From positions 1 to 64,000 of the forward strand of contig JAIVJM010000002.1 of the NCBI GenBank assembly GCA_020199995.1: DNA of 64,000 nt. Direction: 5' to 3'. The notes below the pieces were generated by a model. That model saw only the letters and a program-made list of their open reading frames with translations. It searched no databases and had not been told where the DNA came from. The stretch is from Acidobacteriota bacterium (GTDB lineage: Bacteria; Acidobacteriota; Blastocatellia; Pyrinomonadales; Pyrinomonadaceae). Position numbers and translations under genes: made by a program. The first letter of the stretch is position 1. Every line of letters starts with the position of its first letter. This document shows positions 49,901 through 57,386 of this stretch, one piece after another.

Positions 49901-52867
49901 GGCGACCGCGAGCGAGGCGGGGCGCAGCAGCAGCACAGTCGCGCCCGCGGCGAGCGCCACCGCGACGGCGGGCCACATGAAGCGGAAGTAGCTGGCGGCG
50001 GTCATCGCCGTCCCCTGCTCGGCCTGCGCGGCGGTCGTCCATTCGAGCAGCCGGCGGCGCGAGACGAGCTTGCGCCAGAGCGTGCGCGCGACGGCGTCGG
50101 CCATCAGGCCGGCCTGATGCGCGAGGAAGATGACGGAGAGCGCGACCTGCGCCGTGTTCGTCAGCAGGTCGCCCCAGACGCTCCAGAAGTGGCTCGTCCA
50201 AGGGATGCCGCGCGGGTGGAGCAGAAGACTCGTCGTGACGTGCGCGTAGACCGGGAAGGCGAGCGTGAGGACGACAAAAAGCATCCACAGCCCGACTGAT
50301 CCGGGCCACAGAGTCCACGCGGCGACGAGCCACACGAGCGTCGCGGGCGCGAAGAGGCTGCGCCGCAGGTTGTCGAAAATCTTCCAGCGCGCCGCGAGCG
50401 GAAGGCGGTTGCGGACGCTGCGGCCTTGCGCGCCCGGGACGCGCGGCAGAAGCCAGCGCGCGATCTGCCAGTCGCCTCGCGTCCAGCGGTGCTGGCGCTT
50501 GGCGTAGGTGTCGTAGTGCGCCGGGTAGTCGTCCAGCAGCTCGATGTCGGTGACGAGCGCGGCGCGCGTGTAGAGCGACTCGAAGAGGTCGTGGCTGAGG
50601 AGCGCGTTCTCGGGCACGCGCCCTTCGAGCGCGCGCGCGAAGGCGTCCACGTCGTAGAGCCCCTTGCCCGTGAAGCTGCCTTCGCCGAAGAGGTCTTGAT
50701 AAACGTCGGAGGCGGCGGTCGTGTAAGGGTCAATGCCGGTGTTGCCCGAGAAGACGCGCGCGAACGAAGAGCGCGCGGCGCTCTCCAGAGAGACGCTGAC
50801 GCGCGGCTGGAGGATGCCGTAGCCGCGCACGACCCGGCCCGCGCCCGGGTCGTAGTGCGGGCGGTTTAAGGGGTGGTGCGCGACCGCGACCAGACGCCGC
50901 GCCGCATCGCGCGGGAGCTGCGTGTCGGAGTCGAGCGTGATGACGTAGCGGACTTTCGAGAGCAGCGAAGCGGGGGCGGTCGAGACCGCAAACGTCGTGT
51001 CGCGCGCGCCGCGCAGCAGGCGGTTGAACTCTTCGAGCTTGCCGCGCTTGCGCTCCCAGCCCATCCACTTCGCTTCGCCCTCGTTCCAGAGGCGGCGGCG
51101 CGTGAAGAGGTGGAAGCGCTTCGGCGCTTCGCCTTCGCCGCCGCGGTGCCGCGCGTTCAGCTCTTCGACGCCGCCGAAGGCCAGCCCCAGCAGCGCCTCG
51201 TCTTCTTCGATCACTTCCGCCCCGGCGTCGCCGAAATCCCCGAGCAGCGCGAAGTAGAGATTTTCGTCCTGATTGGCGAGGTAGTGGACTTCCAATTTCT
51301 CGACCAGCTCGCGGACGCCCTCCGGGCTCGTCAAAAGAGTCGGCACGACGACCATCGTGAGCGCGTCGGCGGGCACTCCATCCTCGCTCTCCATCGAGGG
51401 CAGCAGGCGTGGCGCGAGGAGGTGCGTCACATCCCAGTTGAGCACGCTCAGGGCGAGGTCACTGGCCGGGACGAGCGAGAGCAGGACGAGGGCGGCGAGC
51501 ATCACGACGCCCGCGCCCGAGGCATAAGCGGCGAAGGCCAGCAGGACGACGACGAGCGCGGTCATCAGGGCGAGCGTGCCGAGGTAGAAAGGCGTCGGGT
51601 GCCTGAGGACGAAGCGGAGCACGCGCTCGCGCGGGCGCGGGCGGTAGGCGAAACTCCGCTCCAGCTCCTTCGAGCCTTCGTCTATGAGGTAGAACCCGAC
51701 ATGGTCGCGCCCGGCCTCGGTGTCGCGCCCGGCCCCGGAATCGCGCCCGGCCTCGGTGTCGCGCCCGCCCGCGGCCAGCTCGACGGCCCCGCGCGCCACT
51801 TCGATTTCGGTCGCCTTCGTGCGCTTGCTGACGCGCTCGACGACGTGCCGGTAGCGGTCGCGCGTCTGGAAGCTCATCAGCGCATAGACGCCCGCGGGGT
51901 CTTCCGCGAGCACGGGGTCAACGAGGCTCACGCTCTCGAAGAAGTCGCGCCAGTCGAGCGTCGAGAGCAGGCGCATCGAGGTGATGATGTTGCCGACCGT
52001 GACCTGCGCGGCGGCCTGCCGCTGATGTTCGAGGTGGACGATCTGCTCGGTCGTCTGGCCGCGCTTGCCGAGGTGACGTTCGAGCCAGTCGAAGACGGGC
52101 GCGAGCGAGGGGTCCTGCTCGCGCAGACGCTGCGTGAGCTGGACGACGAAGGCGCGGTCTAAATCCTCGCGGCGGCCCACGCGCCCGGCGAGCTGCGGCA
52201 CAAGCGCCTCGGGCTGGCGGCTCGCAATCTCGAGCAGCCGGTCGGCGAGCGCGTCAGCCTCCTCGCGCTCCTCGCGCGCCGCCACGATGCGCGTGGCGAG
52301 CCGCGCAAGATTTTCGACGAGCGCGAGCCTGAGCGTGATCGCGACGGCCCACAGCTCGCCCATCGTGAGCGGCGCTTTCGCCTGATAGGCCGTGATGAAG
52401 CGCCGCAGCGTCTCGGTTTCCAGCCGGCTGTCGGTGTGCGCGATGAGCGCCAGCGAGACGGCGTAGATGCGCGGGTAGCCCTCCAGCTCGCCGCGCACGA
52501 GCTTGGGCAGCTCCCTGTAATAGCCTGCGGGGAGGTCTTCGCGGATTTCGCGCAGCTGCTCTTCGACGATGTGGAAATTATCCACCAGCCATTCGGCGGC
52601 GGGCGAGATGGAATGCTCTTTGCGGATGGCCTCGGCGAGTGCGCGGTAGGCCGCGACCAACTGCCGACCGTTCTCTTCGAGGCGCGGCAGGAGGCGGCGA
52701 CCACGGCGCGGCCCGGCCGAGACTTCGTGCTCCGAGGCGAGCGCGGCGGCGTACTGTTCGAGGCGCTCGACACTGAACAGCTCTTCGCGAATCGGCGGCT
52801 CGTCGCGCGCCTCCGCAGCGCCGCCCGAGCGCCCGAACAGGAATGCCAGAAGTGGTGTGGTGCTCAT
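43934..52867 (-). CDS. ndvB: Cyclic beta-1,2-glucan synthase (NdvB/ChvB type)
   Basis: The protein is 2977 residues, the usual size of this giant enzyme. After a helical N-terminal region come two membrane helices (about 420-475). A GT84 transferase follows with LDSDTQLPRDAARRL and KRQHRWTRGDWQIARWLLPR, and then more helices. A glycoamylase-like block (GYMGTLELVERLSLTFKTLERLPRFRGHFFNWYDT) and two C-terminal GH94 phosphorylase-like halves come next, with GSGDWNDGMNRVG holding the catalytic Asp. It elongates and cyclises periplasmic beta-1,2-glucan from UDP-glucose. An Asp/Arg/Gly tandem repeat lies at about residues 363-386. The gene stands alone. Confidence 0.96.
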   Translation of the reverse strand: MSTTPLLAFLFGRSGGAAEARDEPPIREELFSVERLEQYAAALASEHEVSAGPRRGRRLLPRLEENGRQLVAAYRALAEAIRKEHSISPAAEWLVDNFHIVEEQLREIREDLPAGYYRELPKLVRGELEGYPRIYAVSLALIAHTDSRLETETLRRFITAYQAKAPLTMGELWAVAITLRLALVENLARLATRIVAAREEREEADALADRLLEIASRQPEALVPQLAGRVGRREDLDRAFVVQLTQRLREQDPSLAPVFDWLERHLGKRGQTTEQIVHLEHQRQAAAQVTVGNIITSMRLLSTLDWRDFFESVSLVDPVLAEDPAGVYALMSFQTRDRYRHVVERVSKRTKATEIEVARGAVELAAGGRDTEAGRDSGAGRDTEAGRDHVGFYLIDEGSKELERSFAYRPRPRERVLRFVLRHPTPFYLGTLALMTALVVVLLAFAAYASGAGVVMLAALVLLSLVPASDLALSVLNWDVTHLLAPRLLPSMESEDGVPADALTMVVVPTLLTSPEGVRELVEKLEVHYLANQDENLYFALLGDFGDAGAEVIEEDEALLGLAFGGVEELNARHRGGEGEAPKRFHLFTRRRLWNEGEAKWMGWERKRGKLEEFNRLLRGARDTTFAVSTAPASLLSKVRYVITLDSDTQLPRDAARRLVAVAHHPLNRPHYDPGAGRVVRGYGILQPRVSVSLESAARSSFARVFSGNTGIDPYTTAASDVYQDLFGEGSFTGKGLYDVDAFARALEGRVPENALLSHDLFESLYTRAALVTDIELLDDYPAHYDTYAKRQHRWTRGDWQIARWLLPRVPGAQGRSVRNRLPLAARWKIFDNLRRSLFAPATLVWLVAAWTLWPGSVGLWMLFVVLTLAFPVYAHVTTSLLLHPRGIPWTSHFWSVWGDLLTNTAQVALSVIFLAHQAGLMADAVARTLWRKLVSRRRLLEWTTAAQAEQGTAMTAASYFRFMWPAVAVALAAGATVLLLRPASLAVAAPLVLAWALSPLVAYRMSRRLSPARERLSAAETHALRLIARRTWRFFESFVGEEDHWLPPDNFQEDPRPAIAHRTSPTNVGLLLLSTVAAHDFGYMGTLELVERLSLTFKTLERLPRFRGHFFNWYDTRTLEPLAPQYVSTVDSGNLVGHLLAVKQACVELPDCELFGARTLEGLADAVALAREEASRLGAVLARTGGVGVKQLREELERLAQLIAGAPPHTLSGWSAVFDALARDASVIEDIVGALSHEQGEEAFAELRFWLGALRRQTQNLARDLDDLTRESFTLAAQLAPLVSFCPAEQLARWEETARSLDETYAPARLAALYEEALAQLSDLGVEVERSTPADEQSRAAARGALALVRRSVEDAAAAVAALVARAAVLAGACQRVFDETDFKFLLDSERKVFRIGYNVTDARADNSFYDLFASESRLASFAAIAKGDVPQEHWFRLGRKLTPVDGGRALISWTGTMFEYLMPLLVMRDYERTLLHETYGAIVGRQIEYGEERGVPWGISESAYNGRDLQLNYQYAPFGVPGLGLKRGLAEDLVVAPYATMLAALVAPRRAAVNLRRLEREGALARFGYYEAIDYTPERLPQNQKRALIRAFMAHHQGMSLVALDNLLNADAMRRRFHAEPLVQATELLLQERVPRGIPASHPRAEEVMSGRVVRGLTGFVTRGYDSPDLPTPRTQLLSNGTYSVMVTTAGAGYSACRGLAVTRWREDVTRDNYGSFFYLRDVRSGAVWSAGYQPVGRRPKSYEVIFAEDKVDFRQADAGILTHTEIIVTPEDEAEVRRLSLTNQSSRVREIEVTSYGEWVLAPLAADAAHPAFSNLFVETEFVGAEDALIARRRPRSAKDEPVYGVHVVVTEGQAIGAIQYETDRSRFVGRGHSAADPVAVLEDRPLSNTTGAVLDPVFSLRRRVRLQPGETARLTFTTALARSREEAHALADKYHDVSIFERAAQLAWTQAQVEMRHHNIDAEEAHLFQRLAGRVLYSDPSLRPRSHVLALNTRAQSGLWPYGISGDLPVVLVRVDKTEDMNVVRELLRNHGYLRLKGLAIDLVILNDHPPSYIQALQEELQALVRASGAQALQDKPGGVFLRRADVMPEADRILLHAVARVVIVPERGTLEEQLVRREIEEELPAAFVPRAPSRTYPAPPAQTPDLSFFNGLGGFSPGGREYVTVLGEGQWTPAPWTNVIANEHDFGFQVTETGAGYTWSVNSRENRLTPWSNDAVSDPPGEVIYLRDEETGATWTPTPLPIREAEPYVVRHGQGYTVFEHTSHGISQELLLFVPSDATVKISVLRLRNQTDRRRLLSVTGYNELVLGLSRGASAPYVVTEVDEESGAIFARNPYNNEFAGRVAFADVSVEKRTLTCDRKEFVGRNGSLARPAALRRARLSGRAGAGLDPCVALQAEVELAPGEVREVFFLLGESESREAARALVTRFRRPGAVGEAFERVVAQWDETLTTVQVRTPDAAMDTILNRWLLCQTLACRVWARSAFYQSGGAYGFRDQLQDVMAIVYSRPDLARAQILRAAAHQFPEGDVQHWWHPPTGRGVRTRFSDDLLWLPYVVSFYVGVTGDRGVLDEVVPFVEAPPLAEGEDESYTQPTVSAESATIYEHCARALDRSLKVGAHGLPLMGSGDWNDGMNRVGNLGQGESVWVGWFLHTTLTQFAPFSETRGDDARAKTYLAHTLNLKQALEGEAWDGDWYRRAYFDDGTPLGSAQNEECRIDSIAQTWGVISGAADAHRTQRAMAAVEEFLIRRGDGLVILFTPPFDRGALDPGYIKGYVPGVRENGGQYTHAALWVLIAYALLGDGDRAGELFALLNPVNHGSTRAGMHKYKVEPYVAAADIYAVWPHTGRGGWTWYTGSASWMYRAGLEFILGFRLRGETLRLDPCIPRGWREYEIEYRYKTARYSIRVENPHGLSRGVRSVEVDGVAQPSGEVALADDGARHEVRVVLGEPKATPEGEAARRSGAMTNAEVRNDER

Positions 52868-53009
52868 CCGTTTGAGCGGCGGGGGCTCGATAGACGCCCG
52901 GCGTGCCGGGCTCCTCCCCGTCTCGCGTTCTCTCTAATTGTTTCGGCGTTTGATCTCGCCCGAAGTATGCCACAGAAGGGCGCGCATTTCAGTCGCGGGC
53001 GGCGGGAGA

Positions 53010-53152
53010 AGGCCGCAAGACAGACCGTGAGGGAGGGCGCGGGGACAGTAAGCAGTGAGCAGTGAGCAGTAAGCAGTCAAGACTGACCGATCTTGACTGC
53101 TTACTGCTCACTGCTCACTCTTGGGACGCCTCCCTCACGGTCTGTCTTCCGC
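53010..53152. repeat. Nested inverted repeats at the 3' end of truA
   Basis: The outer arms CAAGACAGACCGTGAGGGAG (53016) and CTCCCTCACGGTCTGTCTTC (53130-53149) are reverse complements. Inside lies an AGCAGT-type inverted repeat (53045-53083 with 53090-53121), AGTAAGCAGTGAGCAG against CTGCTCACTGCTCACT. The truA stop (TCA at 53135-53137) sits in the outer right arm. The outer arms resemble the 30-base palindrome at 61.6 kb, so one element appears inserted into another. Confidence 0.8.
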
Positions 53153-53935
53153 CATGAAAAACGCGGGCGCGGGCTCGTCCTGCGGGCGCTCGCTTGTGTA
53201 GAAGACGCGCTCAAGGAAGAGGCCGGAGGGCGGGGCCGTCCACGCGGCGGGCTCGTTGGAATAACTTTCCAGCAGCGCGCGCAGCCCTCTGGCCGAGAGG
53301 TTGCCCCGCCCGACCTCGACCAGCGCGCCCGTCACGCGCCGCACCATCTTCCAGAGGAAGTGGCTCGCCCGGATGCGGAACAGAATCAGTCCGCCGCGGG
53401 CGATGACGCGTGCCTCTTCGACCTCGACGAGCGTGGAGGATTGCGACTCGGGGCTCTCGCAGAAAGAGCTGAAGTCGTGCCGGCCCGTGAGCAGCGCGCA
53501 GGCTTCGGCCATCGCGTGTGCGTCCAGACGATCCCTCATCCACCAGACGAAAGATTTGCCGAAGGCCGTCCGCCGCGTGGAAATCTGGTAGAGATAGGAG
53601 CGCGCTCGCGCGTCGTGGCGGGCGTGGAAATCGGGGCGCGCGCGCCCGCACGAGAGGAGGTTGATGTCGTGCGGGAGCAGTCCGTTGATGCCCCGCAGGA
53701 GCTGCGCCGTAGGGGGGACGGGGGCGGAAGAGTTTGTCTTCAGATGCGCGACCTGCCGGAGCGCGTGGACGCCCGCGTCGGTGCGGCCCGAGCCTCCGAT
53801 TTCGACCTTCCGGTCGAGAAAGGTCTCGGCGGCTCTCTGCAGCTCGCCCTGAATCGTCCGCTTGTCGGGCTGTCGCTGCCACCCGCCGTAACGCGTGCCT
53901 TCGTACTCGACCTCCAGCCTCCACGTTCTCATCAA
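53135..53935 (-). CDS. truA: tRNA pseudouridine(38-40) synthase
   Basis: The 266-residue protein contains LEVEYEGTRYGGWQRQP, the catalytic SGRTDAGVHALRQVAH with the active-site Asp, FHARHDARARSYLYQI and FLWKMVRRVTGALVEVGRG. All are hallmarks of TruA, which modifies the anticodon stem-loop of tRNAs. Either of the first two Met codons (53935 or 53932) may be used. The final residues (AEDRP) and stop lie in a repeat. The gene is divergent from the small secreted protein gene. Confidence 0.95.
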   Translation of the reverse strand: MMRTWRLEVEYEGTRYGGWQRQPDKRTIQGELQRAAETFLDRKVEIGGSGRTDAGVHALRQVAHLKTNSSAPVPPTAQLLRGINGLLPHDINLLSCGRARPDFHARHDARARSYLYQISTRRTAFGKSFVWWMRDRLDAHAMAEACALLTGRHDFSSFCESPESQSSTLVEVEEARVIARGGLILFRIRASHFLWKMVRRVTGALVEVGRGNLSARGLRALLESYSNEPAAWTAPPSGLFLERVFYTSERPQDEPAPAFFMAEDRP

Positions 53936-54095
53936 AGCTCGGCCCCTCCCCGCTCACAAACTCTATCGGACTCCCACGCATTGAACCTTCGGCGCGAGGT
54001 CTGAGTCAAACCGGAGCCGGGGCGGCGGCGGGGCTTTTTTAAGTTTGGCCGGGCCGCCCGATAGGGGTATCCTCCCGCTGAGGGAGGGCTCGCGG

Positions 54096-54506
54096 GTGAA
54101 AATATTCTGCTGCGTGGCTGCGCTGCTGATGTTCGGGATGTTCGATGCGGACGGGCGCGAAGGCGCGCGCGGGCGGGTCGAGACTTTCGAACTCAAGCCC
54201 GGCCGGGAGAAGCTCATCCGGAGCGCGGGCATCCGCATCAAGCTCGTCGAAGTGGCCGAGGACTCACGCTGCCCGCAGGGCGTCAACTGCATCTGGGCGG
54301 GGAACGTGCGGGTCGTGCTGCGCATCAAGGCCCACGGCAGGAGCACGAGACTGGAGAAGCTCAACTCCGCGACCGAGCCCATGGCGCTCGCGCTCAAGGG
54401 GCGGCGCCTCTCGATCTCGAAGGTCAGCCCGTCCAAGCTCAACGACCAAAAAATCAAGCCGGAAGACTACATCGTCACCCTCACGCTCTCGGCCCCTCCG
54501 AAATAA
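54096..54506 (+). CDS. Small secreted protein with conserved Cys pair, function unknown
   Basis: I place the start at the GTG at 54096, following GAGGGAGGGCTCGC, giving 136 residues (VKIFCCVAALLMFGMF...). An upstream TTG at 54045 is possible but adds a Pro-rich non-hydrophobic leader. The mature part contains FELKPGREKLIRSAGIRIKLVEVAEDSRCPQGVNCIWAGNVRVVLRI, a motif with a likely C-C disulphide seen in small bacterial secreted proteins, and a beta-rich tail ending EDYIVTLTLSAPPK. No function is assigned. Confidence 0.75.
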   Translation: MKIFCCVAALLMFGMFDADGREGARGRVETFELKPGREKLIRSAGIRIKLVEVAEDSRCPQGVNCIWAGNVRVVLRIKAHGRSTRLEKLNSATEPMALALKGRRLSISKVSPSKLNDQKIKPEDYIVTLTLSAPPK

Positions 54507-54533
54507 CCAAACAGTCTCTCGACGAGAGAAGAC

Positions 54534-54561
54534 GCCCGGTGGCCTGTGTGTGCCGCCGGGC
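54534..54561 (+). terminator. GC-rich hairpin after the small secreted protein gene
   Basis: GCCCGGTGGC pairs with GCCGCCGGGC (one mismatch) around an 8-base loop. It begins 27 bases after the stop at 54506. No T-run follows, so it may be a weak or Rho-assisted terminator. The rest of the gap to 54762 shows no gene. Confidence 0.4.
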
Positions 54562-54761
54562 ATCTCCGGTGTCGCGCCCGTCGCTGCTGCGCCTGCCTTC
54601 CCCCTCGTCCGCCCGGCGCGAACCTTATCCGCCGTGACGCCGAGCGGAACGACGCGGCAGCGCGCTCGATTAAGACGACACGCAAACGGCCCTCGCCCCT
54701 CATCTGTCCGCGATGCGCCCTTCAGCCCTCAATCTGAGCGATGTTGGAAAAGTTCGCGTCA

Positions 54762-55310
54762 TTAATCCCCGCGTGCCCTCCAGTAGCGCGCGGCGTACTT
54801 GCCGTAGATGAACTCTCTGCCGAGCGGCCCCCACGAGCGCGAGTCGCTTGAGTTGTCGCGGTTGTCGCCCAACGCGAAGTAGCTCTCCTCGGGCAGGCTG
54901 ACGGGCGCGAGGTCGAGGAGAGCTTGATTGCGTTCCGGGTCGAGGTACGGCTCCGCGAGGGGGCTGCCGTCTATCAGCACGCGCCCGCCGCGGACTTCGA
55001 CGACTTCACCGGGCAGGCCGACGATGCGCTTGATATAACTCTTCGAGGGCTCCGGCGGGTAGTGGAAGACGACGATGTCGCCGCGCTTGAGCCCGCCGAA
55101 TCTTCTGCTGACGAGAATCCGGTCGCCGTCGGCGAGCGCGGGGAGCATCGCCGTCCCTTCGACCTTCACCGGCAGCGCGAGGTAAAGCAGTGTCAACGCG
55201 ATGCCGACCGGCACGAGCAGTCCGACGAAGACGATGGCCAACACGACCACCTTCCCCGTCCCGCCCCGCCCGCGCTTTTCTCGCTCCTCCATTTTGACTT
55301 CGCTCGCCAT
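54762..55310 (-). CDS. lepB: Signal peptidase I homologue with Ala at the catalytic Ser position
   Basis: This 182-residue protein has one N-terminal membrane helix (VVVLAIVFVGLLVPVGIALTLLYLAL) followed by VKVEGTAMLPALADGDRI, where signal peptidases have xSMxPTL. Residue 54, aligned with the catalytic serine, is Ala (codon 55149-55151). The general base Lys 94 (SYIKRIVGLPGE), the GDI(V)VF strand and the GDNRDNSSDSRSWG box are intact. Thr 53 is adjacent. It may be inactive or non-canonical, or use another nucleophile. I cannot tell whether this is a lineage trait. A true lepB would have to exist elsewhere in the genome. Confidence 0.85.
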   Translation of the reverse strand: MASEVKMEEREKRGRGGTGKVVVLAIVFVGLLVPVGIALTLLYLALPVKVEGTAMLPALADGDRILVSRRFGGLKRGDIVVFHYPPEPSKSYIKRIVGLPGEVVEVRGGRVLIDGSPLAEPYLDPERNQALLDLAPVSLPEESYFALGDNRDNSSDSRSWGPLGREFIYGKYAARYWRARGD

Positions 55311-55404
55311 CCGGCCCCTATGCTAACAGCTCGCGGTAGAGCGCGATTGTTTTTCGACGTCCTCTTCCCACGTGAACCGCGACGCCCGGCTGCGCCGCCC
55401 GCGC

Positions 55405-56298
55405 CTAGTTCGTCGTGTGAATCGGCGTCGCGCGCCGGAGCGGGTTGTGGAGCATCAGCCAGCCCGAGGGCGCGGCGACGAGGATGATGCCGACGACCGT
55501 CAGCGCGTCGAAGGGGCGACGCCACAGGAGCAGGTCGAAGAGGAACGCGAAGACGATCTGCGTGAGGCCGACGACCGACACCTTCGAGGGACTCCCGAGC
55601 GCAAACGCCCTCGTCATCGCCAACTGCCCGAGCGTCCCCGCGAGCCCCACCCCGGCCAGCACGAAGACGACGCGCGCCTCCCCAAGCGGGGCGTAAGAGA
55701 CGCCGCCGCCGGAGAGCAGCAGGACGGCCAAGGTGAAGACGGTCGAGACGCCCGAGAAGTGCGTCACGACGGCGCGCGCGTCCACGCCGCCCAGACGGTT
55801 CAGGCCGAGCACCGCGACGGCGGTCGCCACGGCGTTGCCGAGGGCCAAAAGCCCCGCCAGCTTGTCGCCCGCCGCCTCCGGCTTCTGGATGAGCGCGATG
55901 CCGATGATTCCGACCGCGATGGCGAGCCACACCGAGGAGAGAGGGCGCTGGCTGAGGACGGGCCACGCGAGCAGCGTCACCCACACGGGCGTGGTGTTCG
56001 AGAGCGTGAGCGCGGTCGAGATGGGAAGGTGCGTGAGCGCGTAGAAGGCGCAGAGGACGCCGAAGCTCCCGGCGAGGCTCCGCATCCAGAGGATGGGGGG
56101 GCCGAGGACGACGAGCCGCACGCCGGTCGCGCGCGCAAACGTCGCCGAGAGGATGAAGGCCACGCTGGTGCGCGCCACCGCCACCAGCCGCCAGTCGCAA
56201 CGCTCGCCCGCGAGGTGGCTGAGCGCGCCCATCGTGGCGAAGGCCAGCGCGCCCGAGAGCATCAGGAGGTACGCGCGTGTCGGGTGCTCTTCCGCCAC
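55405..56298 (-). CDS. EamA/DMT family transporter
   Basis: I choose the GTG at 56298, one base beyond the end of the upstream gene's stop codon, giving 297 residues (VAEEHPTRAYLLMLSGALAFATMGALSH). A longer frame upstream only mirrors the neighbouring gene. Ten hydrophobic helices in two EamA halves are present, with TSVAFILSATFARATG, ALTHLPISTALTLSNTTPVWVTLLAWPVL and TRAFALGSPSKVSVVGLTQIVFAFLFDLLLW. Members move amino acids or small metabolites; the substrate is unknown. It is probably co-translated with the preceding small membrane protein. Confidence 0.88.
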   Translation of the reverse strand: MAEEHPTRAYLLMLSGALAFATMGALSHLAGERCDWRLVAVARTSVAFILSATFARATGVRLVVLGPPILWMRSLAGSFGVLCAFYALTHLPISTALTLSNTTPVWVTLLAWPVLSQRPLSSVWLAIAVGIIGIALIQKPEAAGDKLAGLLALGNAVATAVAVLGLNRLGGVDARAVVTHFSGVSTVFTLAVLLLSGGGVSYAPLGEARVVFVLAGVGLAGTLGQLAMTRAFALGSPSKVSVVGLTQIVFAFLFDLLLWRRPFDALTVVGIILVAAPSGWLMLHNPLRRATPIHTTN

Positions 56299-56299
56299 C

Positions 56300-56779
56300 T
56301 CAGCCGCTGAAGACCTTGCGGTAGGCCGCGTACAAGTCCGAGAGACGGTCGGCGGAGGCCGGGTCGCTTCTGGCGAGCAGCGTGATGATCTCGTCGCGCT
56401 GCGCAAAGAGCGGCTCGACGCCGTTTCTCTGCGCCGCCGTAAACGACGAAGACTCGCCCCGGTCGGCCTCGGCCCGCAGCTCAGTGAAGAACTGGCTCGC
56501 GGCCTGTCGCGACGGCTCGTAGTCGCCGCGCCGCGCGTCTATCACCGCCGACGAGATCGTGTTCTGGAGGCGCGCGAGTCCCAGTTGCTGCTCGGTCTTC
56601 GCGAGTTTGTCCGCGCTCTCGCGCGCCTTGAGCCACGTGGGCACGAAGCCCAGCAGGAGGCCCGCCAGCAGCACGACGGCGTAAATTCCGACGCGACGCG
56701 CGAGCGGCGTTGACTTAACGACCGGCTCGGGCCTCGGCTGCACGTCTCTGGCCCGCACACTTTCTTCTTCTTCGCTCAT
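56300..56779 (-). CDS. Small membrane-anchored protein, unknown function
   Basis: From the ATG at 56779 the protein is 159 residues. It has an acidic start (MSEEEESVRARD), a single helix (VGIYAVVLLAGLLLGFVPTWLKA) and a helical periplasmic part (ESADKLAKTEQQLGLARLQNTISSAVIDARRGDYEPSRQAASQFFTELRAEAD). The frame extends far upstream, but that part is only the shadow of the HNH gene. No family is recognised. The EamA gene follows with essentially no gap. Confidence 0.75.
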   Translation of the reverse strand: MSEEEESVRARDVQPRPEPVVKSTPLARRVGIYAVVLLAGLLLGFVPTWLKARESADKLAKTEQQLGLARLQNTISSAVIDARRGDYEPSRQAASQFFTELRAEADRGESSSFTAAQRNGVEPLFAQRDEIITLLARSDPASADRLSDLYAAYRKVFSG

Positions 56780-56892
56780 AAATACTCCTTCGGAGAGTGT
56801 TGACCTCCGCGACCGGCGATGGGCGGTATGCCCTCTAGCGGCGCGAGTCAACGGATGCGCCATTCTATCCCAATGCCCGTGTCGGAAGAATT

Positions 56893-57354
56893 TCAGACGG
56901 GCTCGACTTTGATGCCGTACTGCCCGAGCAGCGAGAGGTCGAGCGTCCATTCGTGGTTGCTGCGCCGGTGCCACAGCTCGAAGCAGGCTTCGAGGTAGAG
57001 CTCGGCGTCCGCCGCCGACCAGCCGTTGACGCGCGCCAGATGCCTGAGCGCCTCGGCGCGACGCCCGCGCACGCCCGCGAGCCCGATGTGCTTCACCTCG
57101 TGGCACGCCGGGCAGAGCGCGACGAGCCGTTCGAGTCGCTGGACGTGGTGCTCGTCGTCGTAAGAGAAGACCTCGTGGCACTCGACCGGCCAGCGCGGCC
57201 CCCGCCCGCCGCACATCTCGCAACGGCGGCCCGCGCGCTCCGAGACGATTCTTTTGAGGCGCTCCCACTCAGCCGCCGTGACGTGCGAGCGGACGTTGGT
57301 GTACCACGACGTGCGCGGAATCAACTCGACCGTCAGCAACTCTCGCGAAGGCAT
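56893..57354 (-). CDS. HNH-type zinc-ribbon nuclease domain protein
   Basis: From the ATG at 57354 there are 153 residues. A zinc ribbon C-E-M-C is followed by the HNH-like core VECHEVFSYDDEHHVQRLERLVALCPACHEVKH, then a helical C-terminal part (ARVNGWSAADAELYLEACFELWHRRSNHEWTLDLSLLGQYGI). The CxxC...CxxCH spacing fits HNH endonucleases of phage or bacterial origin. It starts 32 bases after the exonuclease gene, on the same strand. Role and target DNA or RNA are unknown. Confidence 0.8.
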   Translation of the reverse strand: MPSRELLTVELIPRTSWYTNVRSHVTAAEWERLKRIVSERAGRRCEMCGGRGPRWPVECHEVFSYDDEHHVQRLERLVALCPACHEVKHIGLAGVRGRRAEALRHLARVNGWSAADAELYLEACFELWHRRSNHEWTLDLSLLGQYGIKVEPV

Positions 57355-57386
57355 CCCTTTCTCCGGCGGCGGTATCGGTTCCCCTC

